Source: Sordaria brevicollis
Taxonomy: Eukaryota > Ascomycota > Sordariomycetes > Sordariales > Sordariaceae
Reading direction: 5' to 3'
Length of the DNA: 64,000 nucleotides
Assembly (NCBI GenBank): GCA_033439795.1
Contig: JAUTDP010000002.1
Coordinates: 2,480,001 to 2,544,000, forward strand
The notes beneath the pieces are model-generated. The model had not been told where the DNA came from. It did no database searches and saw only the letters and a list, made by a program, of their open reading frames with translations. The position numbers and the translations under genes are program-made. Positions within the stretch are counted from its first letter, which is position 1, and every line of letters begins with the position of its first letter. Shown in pieces: positions 23,537-35,426 of this stretch.

Positions 23537-25432
23537 TCAAATAGCCCTCGCCATCCTAGCCCTATTCTCCCTATATCTCTTCTCCTTACCCACCAACTTC
23601 CTCCTCTTCTTCCACGACCTGTTCAGATCACCGCGATGTTCCCAGAACCACTTTTGGAAATCACTGGTCGCTTCCGCCCCATTACCTCCAGTACCATCCT
23701 CAGCACCACCCGCCGCAACACCATCCACCATTTCCTCATCCTCATCACCTTCCTGGTCGTTTTCCTCATTGTCATCCTCCCAAGGCTTAAACCTCCGACT
23801 AGGATGCGCCGTATCGGGCGTCGGCGCCGCGCTTCTCAGGCCGCGAGACTCAAAGTCCTTTTCGGTGTAAGGGGTCAGGGGGACCTGGAGGGTAGTGCGT
23901 GTGCTGACTTCCTCTTCTTCTTCCTCGATATCGTCGTTGTTGCCGCCGAAGAAGCTGAAACCCGTGGCGGGCTGGGCAGCTTCTTCAGCACCGTCCTTGG
24001 GCTTCTTGTAGAGAGCCTCGAGGGGGTGTACCTCGGTTTTGGTAATGACGGGGGTGGCGGGAGGAGGGGGGATCCTGATGGAGAGTTGGTTCTTGTTTGT
24101 GGGGCTAGAGGTGGCTTTGGTGTCTGCCTTAGAGGTTGGTGGAGGGGTGGAGGTTTTGGCTTTCTTTGCTGGGGGAGCGTCGTCGTCCTCGTCCTCGCTG
24201 CTGTCGGAGCTGGATTCGGCGTCGGATTCGTCTTTGGTGGGTTCGGGAGCGCTGTCCTTGGGGGCTTCCTCCTTCTCGTCTGATGACTTTTCTTCTTCGG
24301 ATTCACTGCTTGATCCATCTTTCTGATCTTTTCCCTCGTCCTCTGGGCTGTCCTCCTTCTTTTCCTCCTTCTGCTCCTTCTCGTCATCCTCATCCTCGGA
24401 TTCACTGCTGGACTCATGGTACAACTTGATGATCCTCGTCTCCACTTCATCCTCATCAGAAGAAGATGACGAGTCGTCGTCGTCGTTGTCCAAAGGCGGA
24501 AGGTCTCCAGCATCAAGCGTAAGCAAACCAGTCTTTGGGTTGCGCGAAGCCTTGACCTCCTCCACCACATTACCGTCCTCGTCCACCCAGCACTTCCTCT
24601 CCTCATCGAATTTTAGGGGGGTCTTCTTCGATCCAGAAGTCGTCGCGGTCTTGAGGAACGTCGGGAACTTGGTCGTCTTGGCAAACTCGTGCACCACCAC
24701 CTCGCGCTTGTTATCCTTCTTCTTCTTCTTGGTCAGACCCTCCACGTCATCGGCATTGGCCACCTTGTTGGGCGGCAGCACCGTCTTGACGAGACACTCA
24801 TCGTGATCTGTGTATTTCGATCTCAGGCGCTCCTTCTTCTTATCCTTCTTCTTCTTTTCCTTCTCCTTCTCGTCCTTCGACTTCTTCTTGTCGCGCTTAT
24901 CCTTCCGCTCCTTCTTGGGCTCATCAGCCGACGTCCATCCCCGCTTCACCTGTCTGCCCTCTTCCAGGACGACACCCGTAATCTCCTCGCGCTTGCGCTT
25001 CTTGGAGGAGTGGTGCGTTTCTCTGGACTCGCGCGACTCGAACAACTCCTTTTTGGCTTTCTTGGCCTTCTCCTTCTTCTTCTTCTTTTCTTGGTCTTCC
25101 AGGGCTACCTCCTCGCCCAAAGGCTTTGGGTTTTTGTCGGGTTTGGCAGGGTCGACCTTCATCTTGGCTCCTCTCAGCACGGCGCCGTGGAACTTTTTGC
25201 GTACTTTCTCGGCGTCTTCTTTGGGCAGTTCGACGAAACCGTAGCGCTTCTCCGGGAAAGTTTCGATTGTGTGGAAGGAAACGTTGCGAGCCTTGGGAAG
25301 CAAGGACGAGTTCAGGACTACGGGTAAGAGTTCGGCGTCTAGAGGGGAGACGTGTAGTCGGACGTAGCCGTCGTTGGTGGTGCTGCTGCTGCTGTCAGGT
25401 TTCGCTGCAGCAACTGGCTTTTCGTTGGGCAT
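23537..25432 (-). CDS. NOL8-like nucleolar RRM protein
   Basis: Single open frame of 631 residues from ATG 25432 (MPNEKPVAAAKPD). Residues about 20-105 form an RRM-like fold (YVRLHVSPLD, then RYGFVELP). Long Lys/Glu tracts and Ser/Glu/Asp acidic runs follow, typical of nucleolar ribosome-assembly factors. The last 45 residues hold the motif FQKWFWEHRGDLNRSWKKRR, which matches the C-terminal signature of animal NOL8 and its fungal relatives. NOL8 takes part in 28S rRNA maturation, and the related yeast Nop8 acts in 60S assembly. I assign the same broad role by analogy. The frame is open upstream to 25828, but those 132 codons lack conserved character and run into the leader. Opposite-strand ORFs here are composition shadows of the acidic and lysine tracts. 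Confidence 0.75.
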   Translation of the reverse strand: MPNEKPVAAAKPDSSSSTTNDGYVRLHVSPLDAELLPVVLNSSLLPKARNVSFHTIETFPEKRYGFVELPKEDAEKVRKKFHGAVLRGAKMKVDPAKPDKNPKPLGEEVALEDQEKKKKKEKAKKAKKELFESRESRETHHSSKKRKREEITGVVLEEGRQVKRGWTSADEPKKERKDKRDKKKSKDEKEKEKKKKDKKKERLRSKYTDHDECLVKTVLPPNKVANADDVEGLTKKKKKDNKREVVVHEFAKTTKFPTFLKTATTSGSKKTPLKFDEERKCWVDEDGNVVEEVKASRNPKTGLLTLDAGDLPPLDNDDDDSSSSSDEDEVETRIIKLYHESSSESEDEDDEKEQKEEKKEDSPEDEGKDQKDGSSSESEEEKSSDEKEEAPKDSAPEPTKDESDAESSSDSSEDEDDDAPPAKKAKTSTPPPTSKADTKATSSPTNKNQLSIRIPPPPATPVITKTEVHPLEALYKKPKDGAEEAAQPATGFSFFGGNNDDIEEEEEEVSTRTTLQVPLTPYTEKDFESRGLRSAAPTPDTAHPSRRFKPWEDDNEENDQEGDEDEEMVDGVAAGGAEDGTGGNGAEATSDFQKWFWEHRGDLNRSWKKRRKLVGKEKRYRENRARMARAI

Positions 25433-26576
25433 TGGTTCTGTTCTTTTGGTGTGACTCGTTTTCGAAACAACAGAGCGGTTACCAAAGTGCCCTTGTGATG
25501 GTAATGTGACGGTATTGGTCCAACCCAATTGCTTCAACTTTTTTTTTGGTGATGTTTTGTTAGCGTATTTTAGCCGCCAAAGTGATGCGCAGTAGAAAGA
25601 ATGGGAAAGCTCTTTGCATTGGGAATGCGACAGTGACAGGGGCAGAGTCTGGACCCCTACCCACACACTGGACAAAGAAAGAGCTACATTCCCGGCAGGC
25701 ACTGGAGGTGGAGCATGCTGATTGGCCGATAAGAGATAAGCTTGGACATGGCGTTTGAAACCCGAAATACGACGATCACCACGAACATGACTTGTGTTCT
25801 GAAGACGGGCCGGTAGGATATCTGTCACTTCGATTCATTTGCCAAAGGGTCATGGAACATACTGTAAGATTCATGAAGCTGAATCTACTACTCAAGTAAG
25901 CGCCAAAAAGCAGTGTACCGGGTACCCGAGAGCCCGGGCAAATGGCAGTCAGATGTGACGATAAGCAAGTCCAACAGGCGTCTAGTTTTCTTTGTCCTTG
26001 CCGCTGGTGTTCATATGGTACGATCGGTGTTGGGGCATGGATCTCTTCACGGCCAGCTAGTCATAAGTGAGGTAGACTTGTGGGCTAGCATGTAGAATGG
26101 CATGGCAAACCCGCGGTGTAAGCACGTCTTTGCAAAGTCAGCAAGTCAAGAGATGAGAAAGTGGTCAAGCTGTCTTACACAAGCATCTAGAAAATATCAG
26201 AAGAAATATCTCCAAGATAGCAAGCAGTCGGAGATTAAGAAGGGATGAGGGGAGTATAGATATATCCATATTGTAGATGTTAGGTAAAAAGAGAAAGAAC
26301 AACGGCTAGAAAGCACGTACCCGTGTCCCGTGTTCCCAAGACGCCGTTCCATGATATATGCATGATATGAAAGTGCCGTTAAAAAGAGATTAAAAGGGAA
26401 AAATCCAAAACCGCCCATATGTCCACAATCACATCCTTTACACGCCCACACGCCCACCACGCCTGTCCAACCAGTTTTCTTCCCTCTTCTTCACAAGAGT
26501 CTCATTTAGTTTTTTGGCCAGCAAGGTTGAGCTGTCACCACTCTCACTTAATCAACCAACAGAACTTGCGTTCCGT
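25433..26576. other. Intergenic region, NOL8-like promoter and heme-lyase 3' flank
   Basis: 1.1 kb between two minus-strand genes. Contents are short ORFs without family resemblance and an AT-rich portion at about 26160-26410. I see no RNA gene or repeat. Confidence 0.5.
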
Positions 26577-27813
26577 TTACTTGCTTCTCTCCTGCTCCCG
26601 GACCTCACCGCCGGAAGCCTTCCACCACACATCACCGCCCCACCGGAGCAAGCGCTCGCAAGCACCGGTAACTGTTACGGCAGGTCTGACATCGAGGTAG
26701 AAGACGGGCTCGCCGGTGGGCTCGGGAGGAGCAGAGTAAAAGTCGATCACGTAGCGGACCTCCTTCTTCTCGCCGTTGACGTCGCGGGAGACGTACCAAT
26801 CGTGGCGATCAAAGGGGGGCTCGGTGCTAAATTATCCCAGTAGTTCGTTAGCAAAACCAGTTTCCCTTTCTCACCACACAAAAGCAAAGGACGGATTACT
26901 ACTTACGCATACTTGGGGTTTATCCTTCCCAGAACCTGCAGCAGCGCCGCCTTGGGCGTCATCTCCTTGGGCCTTCCCTGGAAGCGGATCAGCGTCGGCT
27001 GGGGCTCCGGGTCGTTCTCCTGCGCCTCGAGGCGGCGCAGCATCATGGGCGCGTTCTCCTCGCCGCGCTTCATGATCTCCCACCCGCGCATCAACCCTTT
27101 ACCGAAACGGCGCTCCCACTCGACAATCTCGTTCCACGCGCCCTCGTTCAGGAAATTGTGCACCGCCACCATGCTCTCCACGGCCGTGATGTCCGTGTCC
27201 GTGTAGCCCTTGCGCAGGAGCGCGTTGTACATCTGCTGCGGCGAGGGGTACTCCCAGTTGCCGTCGCCGGTGCCCTTGGGAATGGAGGAGGGGTCGCGCT
27301 CGGTCGGAAGGGCGATGGCCTGGTTGGGCGCGGGCTCTTGGGAGATGGAGGAGAACATGTAGTTGAGGGGGTTGAGCCTGGAGAGGAAGGAAGACTCGGC
27401 AGCGGGAGCGGGCGGTTGCTCAATCTCGGTGTGGTGCTTGGGCGCAACGGCGGCGGCGGCAGCGGCGAAGGTATCCTTGGCACCATGGTTGACTGGGCAC
27501 TTGGAAGCGGGAGCGGGAGCAGCGGCGGCGGCGGGAGTCGGTTCGGGTGCTGGTGTTGGGGCAGCGGGCTTGTGGGCGCTCAAGGCGTCCATAGTCTTGT
27601 TGTGCATGGGACAGGAAGGCTACATGGTTGCGATAAGATGTTAGACTCAACGAAGACTCTATTGGCAATAGAAAAGCCCTGGTCAGGGCGATGTCTCGAG
27701 AACGAGGGAACACATACAGGAGGAGCAGCACCGCTGGCGGCAAGATCCTTGTGCGACGGAGGGACAGCCGGCGCAGCGGCAGCAGCATTTCCATCAGCCC
27801 AAAACCAACCCAT
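26577..27813 (-). CDS. cyt-2: Cytochrome c heme lyase (holocytochrome c synthase)
   Basis: Mitochondrial intermembrane-space enzyme that attaches heme to apocytochrome c. Exons 27813-27718, 27619-26907 and 26826-26577 give 352 residues. The start is MGWFWADG. Two heme-binding Cys-Pro motifs are present: CPM at the start of exon 2 and CPVNHG further on, as in the Neurospora and yeast enzymes. The catalytic domain follows: LNPLNYMF, then [52 protein letters not shown], and in exon 3 PFDRHDWYV and [18 protein letters not shown]. The invariant His in the AVHNFLNEG motif is present. No cleavable presequence is visible, as expected for this family. Introns are 98 and 80 nt. The symbol follows the Neurospora gene name for this function. 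Confidence 0.95.
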
Positions 27814-28875
27814 TGTTACTGATTATGTGAAGATGTTGTCGTTAACTGGAGAATATGGCCTTTCGTAAATGCCGGTCGAGGAAAAGAGTAGACAGACCGA
27901 AAGCTACTGCTTTGAAGTGGTCGGATCAATGATATATACAAACAAGACGAAGATATGTGATATGTCGTTTCAAGATCTGGAAACAAGGTTGGAAAAAGTC
28001 CAAGTGCCGCGGGCAAGTAATGGAAGCTTCGATAACAAGAAAGAGGATGAAAGATAAGAAAAAAATCATGGGCGGTAGAGAAATTTCGATATGAGCGGAT
28101 AAAGCCGGACGGGCATGACGCGCTTGGGGCCATCGTTTCTTTGACGGGAGCCCCGCCCGACCGGGATTGACTTGCACGCAGGATCGGGCTGTGAGATAGA
28201 GGAGGACTTTGTAGGAGAAAAACCACTCAGAGACCTAGACACATACCTCTCACCATAGCTTTATTTATCTACTTAGAACATTGTTAAGTCAAGATTCATT
28301 CTATTTCAGCCTTTCAGATGCTCCCATAGAGTCTTTTGAGGCCCATATCTTGACTCTATCTCCTCTTCATCCTCGCACCTCAAAGTCCCAAACTAACAGA
28401 CCGCCAGGGGAGACCAGGATCGCACAAGTTTCCCAGGACACCGGGCTGAACAAGAATCCACCAAAACCCGTCCTGACACGTCCAGCTGATCCAATGACAT
28501 CGCCAGAATTACAGAGCTTAGGCCGGTAGTTCATTAACAGAAGACTCCATTTTCAACGTTGTCCAAGTTTGTTCCAGTTGTCCGTTGTTTTCTTCATCGA
28601 GATCTCGACTTTGTGCACAGACGCTTAGGAAAGGTACCCGATTCAAACCGTTGCGTCCCAGGGTTTGATGGATGTGATTATCCAAGTCGTATGTATGAGT
28701 GGTAAAGATGCTGATATCACCAATAAAGATAATACACATGGAGGTAAGAAAGAAAAAGAGTGCATGAACTCCTCCAACCCGGTCGTAGTCAAAAGCGCCT
28801 CTTATAAGCAGAAACTCCATCTTGATGCCTTTCTGTCTCTCTCTCTGTCTTCTATGCCCATCTCCTTCTGCCCAA
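27814..28875. other. Intergenic region between heme lyase and UbiB-family kinase gene
   Basis: 1.06 kb holding the heme-lyase promoter and the 3' flank of the kinase gene. The kinase frame runs on past its real end to 28518 only because the last intron lacks an in-frame stop. No additional gene is supported. Confidence 0.5.
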
Positions 28876-31184
28876 TTACACATTCGGTGCCAGCAAATCA
28901 TACTTGACACATCTCTCGACCTAGCAAAGACAACAAGCGTTAGCGAACCGCACTCCTCATCAACGGGGTTATCAGGAATACTCACATCCTCAATACTAGC
29001 CTGCATAAACCGTCTAGCCTCCAACCCAAGCCAAACAACCATCATATGCACATCACCCTCCATCAACATATCCTTTCCGCCCTGAGCACCCAACTGTCTC
29101 AAGATCGGTAACGAACTGCTCAACAAATCCACATCCGGATCCAGCGAGCGCCCAATACCCTCAAGCAACAAAATGCTAATTACCACATTAACAAAATCGC
29201 CCTCCAGCCTTACGTGATGCTGGCGCACCATATTCAACACATTCTCCAGGATATCGCCAATCTTGATGTTACCCAGCGCCAACGTCTTGTTTTTCACGCC
29301 CAGCACCAGATGCTGCATCTTGAGCGCAAACACCTCCTTATCCAGCACCACGTCCGGCTGCCGGCACCGCTCGCACATAAGATGTCCGGCTTTGTACCCG
29401 TCGAACTCGGCCACGGCGCGGAACAAGTCTAGAAAGTTGCGCCTGTTGGTCGCGTTGAGTTCTGTTACGAGACCGGTGTCGATGAAGATTAACTGCGGGC
29501 GATACCCTTCCTTGTCCAGCTTTTCCAGCTCGGCGTCCCACGCTTCCTTGTTGCCCTTGTGCGGCCGCAGGCGGGAGAGGACGTGCTCCGTCGCGTCGCC
29601 GTTTTTGCTTCCTGGAGTCTCAGAGTGAGCGGCGTCGCCGGGCGGCTTGTCCCAGTGCAAGCTGAGGGTTGGCTTTTCGGACTCGTAGAAGCGCACCATG
29701 ATGTTGCCCGGGTGCAGGTCGGCGTGGACAAAGTTGTCCAGGAGCAACATGCGCAGGAAGGCATCGAGACCTTCGCTAGCGATCTCTTGCTGGAAGACGC
29801 CGCCGCCGTTGGTCATGAAGTCCGCCAGGGGAATGCCGTGGGCAAATTCTTCCACGAGAACGTTGCGGGTGCTGAACTCGGTGTAGGGGTAGGGGAACCA
29901 GGCGGTTGTGCGGTCCTTGAAGTTCTTGCGGAACATGGACAGGTTGGCGGCTTCGATTCGCAGGTCGAGTTGGAGCTTCATCATCTCGCCGAACTGCTCG
30001 ACCTCGTCGGGGAGGGAGAGCCATTCCAAGGTGGGGATTGCGTTGATCATGGACGCGAAGAATCCCATGATGCGAAGATCGCGGCGTACGGTCCGCTCGA
30101 CGCCGGGGTGCAGTACCTTGATGGCCACATAAGATGACGGGACCCGTTTTGGCGTGGCCTTCAGAACACTCCCGACGTTTTTGGCGAAACGGCGACTCGT
30201 GTGGGAAACGTCGGTATCAGCCGGCATGGTAAGGTCCGGTTTTAGCTTAGCCCTGTAAACCTGCGCGATTGCGCCAACACCCAATGGCTTCTCGTCGAAC
30301 TCCTCAAAGATCTCGTCAAAACGGCGACCACCGAATGCATCCTCAACGATGCGCTTCGTAGCATGCAAAGAATGAGCAGGGGCATCAGCATGAAGTTTCG
30401 ACATGATATTGCACATCTCGTCCGGGAAGATGTCCGATCGCGAAGCAGCCCATTGTCCAAGCTTGATGAAAGCAGGACCAGCCCACTCCATAGCCTGCAC
30501 CAAGAACCCATACCACCACAGCGTCCCCGATCGCTCGTTGTCGCGATCCGGCTGGCGCTCTCCAAACCAGATGGCCGGTACCGTGATGATGACCGGCACG
30601 AAGATGGTGACCAGCTCCAGGAACCGTATGCCTGTCCATAGAGGTTCCCAGATGTAGAGATCCAAAAACAGTAGGATCTTCTTTCCGATCCTTCTCAAGC
30701 CTGTGACTTCTTCACCAACCTTCTTCTCGATTTCTTCTCGCGAGGCTGCAAGCATGCGCAACTCGGCCGTTTGTTCCGTTCCGCTGTTATCCTCCTCCGA
30801 CAGGGAGACGAAGGCGGCGGTCGCCAGTGCGCCGTTGGTGGCTTTGGCCCATAGTGTTATCCTTGGCGGTCTGTAATATCGGCCATATCCTGCTCCTGCT
30901 CCTGCTCCTGCCCCTCCTTGCCCTCCTCCTCGCCCTCCCTGCCCTCCGGTCTTTTGCCATGTCTGTGATAGTCGTGGTCGCGGGGCGCGTGGTATTGATC
31001 GGGTTGCTGTTGAGAAAGCAGAAGTAGTAGAAGCGCGTATCGGTTGTCTCGACGCTGTTCGTCCTAGTAGGTGATGTGAAAGGAGACCGGAACATCGGCT
31101 TGTTGCTGTCGAAAGTGACGGTGGTGGTTGCGCGCGACAAGAAAGCCGGCCCACGGCGACGGCTGTCAACCGCATGGCGGGCAT
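28876..31184 (-). CDS. ADCK2/Cqd1-like UbiB-family atypical kinase, mitochondrial
   Basis: 747 residues in two exons, 31184-28986 and 28920-28876. The 65-nt intron has donor GTGAGT, branch site GCTAAC and acceptor CTAG. Splicing turns a long readthrough tail into the compact ending VERCVKYDLLAPNV. The N-terminus is Arg/Ser rich without acids, a likely mitochondrial presequence, and a Gly/Ala-rich linker follows. UbiB marks are clear: KLGQWAASR (KxGQ motif), the Ala-containing loop GVGAIAQVYRAKL, VAIKVLHPG with the lysine, HADLHPGNIMV for catalysis, and DTG in place of DFG. Hydrophobic helices near 190-230 suggest membrane association. Cqd1 in yeast and ADCK2 in animals affect coenzyme Q and lipid distribution, so this protein probably does too. 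ATGs at 31214 and 31175 are alternative starts. Confidence 0.88.
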
Positions 31185-31918
31185 GTGATATAGTAGGTGG
31201 TGAGCGGATGTCACCTACTCGGCGTCGGGCCGTCGAGGTTCTCTAGACGTAGAGGTGTCGGTTCGCGTAAGAAGAAAGGCGTACAGTCGGAATCGGTTCA
31301 ATGGCAATCCCAATGTCCGGGGAATGCGCAGGTCGTCACCGGTGGTGTTGGTGTTGTTGTTGTTCTTGGTAACATGATCTCTCGGATCTGGTCGCAAAAT
31401 CGACGGGAAGACGGGAAGAGTTGTTGCTTGGTCGATGCCATGGCCCTGTCGGGTTGCTTGGATACCGAGGACGGATTGACAGAAGGATCGCCTCTGACGT
31501 AGCTGACAGCGCTTTCCCGGCAACGCGCCCGCCTGAGGGGCAGTTTTTGTTAGTGACTCGGCCCGTTGATTGGATGGGCCTACAGTAGCTGATCCACTAT
31601 AAAGGGCAACCCGACGGACGGGATGCCGTGCGTCATTCTTGACGATGCCCCTGACCCCGTGCAGATTCAAAGTCCAGAAGCACTCGAGACGGGATTTATG
31701 AGATTGATCACCGACCAGGCCTTTATTTCATCAAATCTTTGGGTGGGAAGGACGCTTCCTAAACAAACAGGCACATTAAGATCATTATCAGTCTATGGTA
31801 TACGGCCATTGTCTCTGTTTGGTATCCCTATATCCTCACTGCCATTACATTCCCGGTTCATCCCATCGCTTCATGAACCATCCTGTCAATTCAGTTACCG
31901 CCTCAGTCATAGCCTCGA
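31185..31918. other. Intergenic region between the UbiB kinase and GH71 genes
   Basis: 734 nt between the kinase start and the GH71 stop, both minus strand. No coding or repeat feature is supported. Confidence 0.5.
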
Positions 31919-33782
31919 TTACCTCCTCTCCGGAACCTGAATAACAACCGAGTTGAAGTTCACCTTGTCTTCGCAGTTGCAGTGGATCTCCGGCCCTTCA
32001 GTTACCTGCCCGTTCAACTGCAATCTCACTGGGCCAAGAGTGGTCTCATCGAACGGAATCTCAAAATACGAAGATCCCCGTACCGTCTGGAACTCCCTCG
32101 GTTGTCCATCTCCGAGCGTCACGGTAACCGTATTCTCTTCCTTGGTGATGGCAACAACGGAGATCACATCCTTAGCGCCATGTGCAGCCAAGGCGTCGCC
32201 TCCTTGTCCCCATACGGTTTCTGGATGGTTGGTAGTTGCGTTAGCAAGATAATGGAGACAACGAGCTAAAGGGCTACTTACCTCCGTGGTGGCCAGCACT
32301 GGCGGGCGTCCTGCGATACCATGCAATTGCCACGTCCTCGAGATTCTCTCTTGGCTTGGCCTTGGTCTTCCCTTGCTTATAAGCCTGGATGAAGTGAGGC
32401 AGAATGGCGCGGTAGGCATCGTGTGAATATCCCTTGACATAGGTGTCTGCTCCTGGCACGACTTGGTCATCGCGATGGGGGTCGTAGATGTAACTGGATT
32501 CACCATAGTCGTTCCAAGTGATTATCTCGACAAAGTCCGGCTGGACTTCTAGGATCTGTTGCCAGCGGTCATACCAAAGAGACTCGCTGGAGCAGTACCA
32601 GTTTTTGTTCCACTGGGGAAGGTCTATGCTCACTGTTAGCACCACCTGAGTGAATTTTACAAATCAGAGTCAGATACTCACTAGTATAGAAGTAGGGACT
32701 GACGCCCATCATGTACTTGTGCTTGTTGTTCGGTGTCCCAAAGATGCCTGGTTTCTCGATCTGAAGGGCTTCCAAGTACATGAGATCTTCATCTGGTCCC
32801 ATTTTGTGATTGCACCCCTTTGGCCATGCGTCCCAGGAGACTGAAATCGGGTCAGTTTAGCTTGCCACGCACTTATTGTAGTTCCCGTAGACACTTACAT
32901 GCGCCATCAATATAGGCGAGCTTTTGGGCAACACCGTGGGGTCCAAGACTGGCCCAGTCCGGAACGAGGAAAATATCACCAGTCGCCTGACGGACCAACG
33001 GCCAGTTGTCCGCCCACTGAGGGCCTTCGAATGTCGATACAAATGGTCTTCCGTCGACTATACATTGTGCGGGAGAATACTTGAATCGGTTGATCAAGTC
33101 AATGACTTGCTGAACCGGCCAGTCAAACGCAAAGCTAGTTTTTGCTTGGTCAGTTTACTCTCAAATGATGGAGACAAACGCTCAAGGATGATGACTTACT
33201 CGAAAGAGATGAAGAGAACAAATCCGCCCGCCCGTTCAGCCGCCTGGTACGCCAAAGCCAACTGCTCATTAAGCCAGTGATCTTGGGGTCCCGTGTTCAA
33301 TGCAAACCCGTCGATGCCACACTCCTTGGCAGCTCTGATTTCGTCGTCCCAGTCCTTGGCGGTATGGTTCACTGTGAGTCCTAGCTGTGCGAAGGAGTTA
33401 GTTGAGTGGACTTGAGTTATATTAAAGAACGAACATATTGCATCTAACCATGTAGTGGGCAAACACCATCTTGGGGCATTTCACCCTCTTCTGCGGCTCA
33501 TCGGTCACGCCGAGTTCGGCACCAATGTCGGCGATAGCATCGCGAGTAGAATCTGGACATGATGTTAGTATCTCTATTGTTTTCTTCTTGTGATGACGGG
33601 ATTAAAGTCAAGATAGAAGCGGCAGCTTCATCAAGAACTATCCGCCGTGTTGTCCTGACGGCTAGTCGTTTCCGGGGCAACCGGGGAATCCGGCGCTATT
33701 CACAGTGACTGAAGTGATGATATGGTGGCTTTTTTTCAAAATAAAAGGGCCAACACTAACCGATGAAGTCTCTCCAACCCAT
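31919..33782 (-). CDS. GH71 alpha-1,3-glucanase without visible signal peptide
   Basis: Seven exons: 33782-33761, 33552-33449, 33384-33200, 33134-32899, 32840-32682, 32623-32282, 32220-31919. They join in phase to 449 residues. GH71 enzymes hydrolyse alpha-1,3-glucan of fungal cell walls. Family motifs in order: VFAHYMLGLT (about 36), DWDDEIRAAKECGIDGFALN, FVLFISFDFAFDWP, GRPFVSTFEGPQWADNW, FSWDAWPKGCN, YFYTNLPQWNKNWYC, FVEIITWNDYGESSY, then a beta-rich C-terminal part. The chain starts MGWRDFIDSTRDA with no hydrophobic leader. It therefore resembles intracellular Agn2 of fission yeast, which opens the ascus wall from inside, more than secreted Agn1. The first exon encodes only seven full codons, so a missed upstream exon is the main uncertainty. 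Confidence 0.88.
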
Positions 33783-35007
33783 TTTGTAGTATGGTACTAT
33801 CAATGTGAGTAAGAATACTTTTGTGATCAGACGGTACCACCTTATGTACCAGATGGATCCAGATGTGTTCCCGTCTGGGCTTTAAATGTTTTGGTTCGAA
33901 AGGGGGACAGCAGACATGACGATAACAGAAAAGGGGCGTAAAGACGTGCCAAGCCGTTAGTGCACTGGCCCAAGCGGCCAAGCCTAGAGGCCAAGATGTT
34001 GTGAGGCTCTCGGGAGATGAACAAGTTGATCAGTCGGCAACATCGGATGCCGTATCCCCAGATTACCTCCTAGGATGTGACTGTTTGAATGTATTTTTGG
34101 AATAAATTCATTCAAGAACAGGTATAACAACCTATGGCTGTATAGGCCGGGAAGATAACCTGGAATCTCACGTATCACCAACAGCCTTGAGCCGTGATAC
34201 TTCGAGATCTTCGAGCTGTGACACAGATATCGCAGCGCCCAACAGCAGCTTACATCAGAACGAGAAAGAGATATCGGATGCGCCCAACACTCTAGGAACC
34301 AATGATATACATAGAGGTAGTTTTCTTCGCACAGAGGAAGAGCACGTGTTGGGTGCTGCAAACTGTCAAAACTCCAGTCTCGTATCAAATGTTTTGGTAC
34401 CTCATTTGGTTTATACAGAAGCTATAGTGGAGATTGACCGGATCGTGGTCCGTTTCTATCATGATACTGGTGCTCTTCGTCATGAAGCGATTCGGCGACC
34501 AAGTTCGTAGATCAAGTAACACTGGCCAGCCTGAGGATCAAAGAGGGAGATTTTGAAGAAGAAACTCGATTGCCAGGAGACAGCGTGTCACCACAGCATG
34601 AAGGTTGAGGTTTGGAAATGAAGGAAAGACAACTTGAAGGCAGTTTGGATGATTGTCGTGTCTTTGCTCTGATGTTGAACGTGAATGTGAAAGTGGACAA
34701 AGAGGCTGCAGTTGGGGAAGCTCAGCTGGGACCCACTTTGACTTCCAGACCGCAGGGCAAGGCGGGACTGAGCACAGACCCCTAGCTCAAACTGCACAGG
34801 CGGGGAGCACCTGGTCTTGGCCGTTAAGGTCCCCCAAGCCTATCTGGATAGGGCAGACTAGGCCTTGATTAGGGCGGAGGGTAGATTTTCCGGCAACCCA
34901 AGCGAATTTCGGCTCCGCACACAGTCAATTTTGGTGAAATTTCGCATCTTCCGCAACTTCACACACAACCCACCCACGTCGACCCATCAACTCGATCAGT
35001 CGCGACA
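33783..35007. other. Divergent intergenic region between GH71 and rps28
   Basis: 1.2 kb carrying both promoters. Short ORFs only, no recognisable product. The last 80 nt before rps28 are pyrimidine/CCCA-rich, as is common for ribosomal protein leaders. Confidence 0.5.
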
Positions 35008-35426
35008 ATGGATTCCTCTAAGGCCCCCGTCAAGCTCGTCAAGGTCACCCGCGTCCTCGGCCGTACCGGTATGCGAAAATTCCCTGCCGAAATGCTGTCA
35101 AAGTCGATTTTCCTGCGAGGAAAAGGCGACGACGAGACGGGCGAAATTGTCACAATAGCGACGACGCGGAAATGCTGACCATTTGGTTTTCAAACAGGCT
35201 CTCGCGGTGGTGTTACCCAGGTCCGCGTCGAGTTCATGGACGACCAGACCCGCTCCATCATCCGTAACGTCAAGGGCCCTGGTAAATACAGCCCATTCCG
35301 ATTTCTGCACGAGATACGCGATCGAAAAGAGAGCAGCGAAAAAACTAACAATCTTTCAAAACAGTCCGTGAGGACGACATCCTTGTCCTTCTCGAGTCCG
35401 AGCGTGAGGCCCGCCGTCTCCGTTAA
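35008..35426 (+). CDS. rps28: 40S ribosomal protein S28
   Basis: Small-subunit ribosomal protein (eS28) of 68 residues. Exons are 35008-35068, 35198-35281 and 35365-35426; both introns interrupt codons after their first base. The protein starts [20 protein letters not shown] and contains [16 protein letters not shown] and [19 protein letters not shown]. It ends SEREARRLR, the invariant S28 C-terminus. Introns are 129 and 83 nt, large relative to the coding parts, as is common in Neurospora ribosomal protein genes. The long minus-strand ORF across this locus is a shadow. Confidence 0.97.

Noticed and set aside
23405..24283. 292-codon plus-strand ORF opposite the NOL8-like gene
   Set aside because: Antisense reading of acidic and lysine repeats gives artificial Leu/Gly/Val-rich sequence.
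28518..28875. C-terminal extension of the UbiB kinase ORF
   Set aside because: Reading through a perfect intron (GTGAGT...GCTAAC...CTAG). The spliced form gives a family-like C-terminus.
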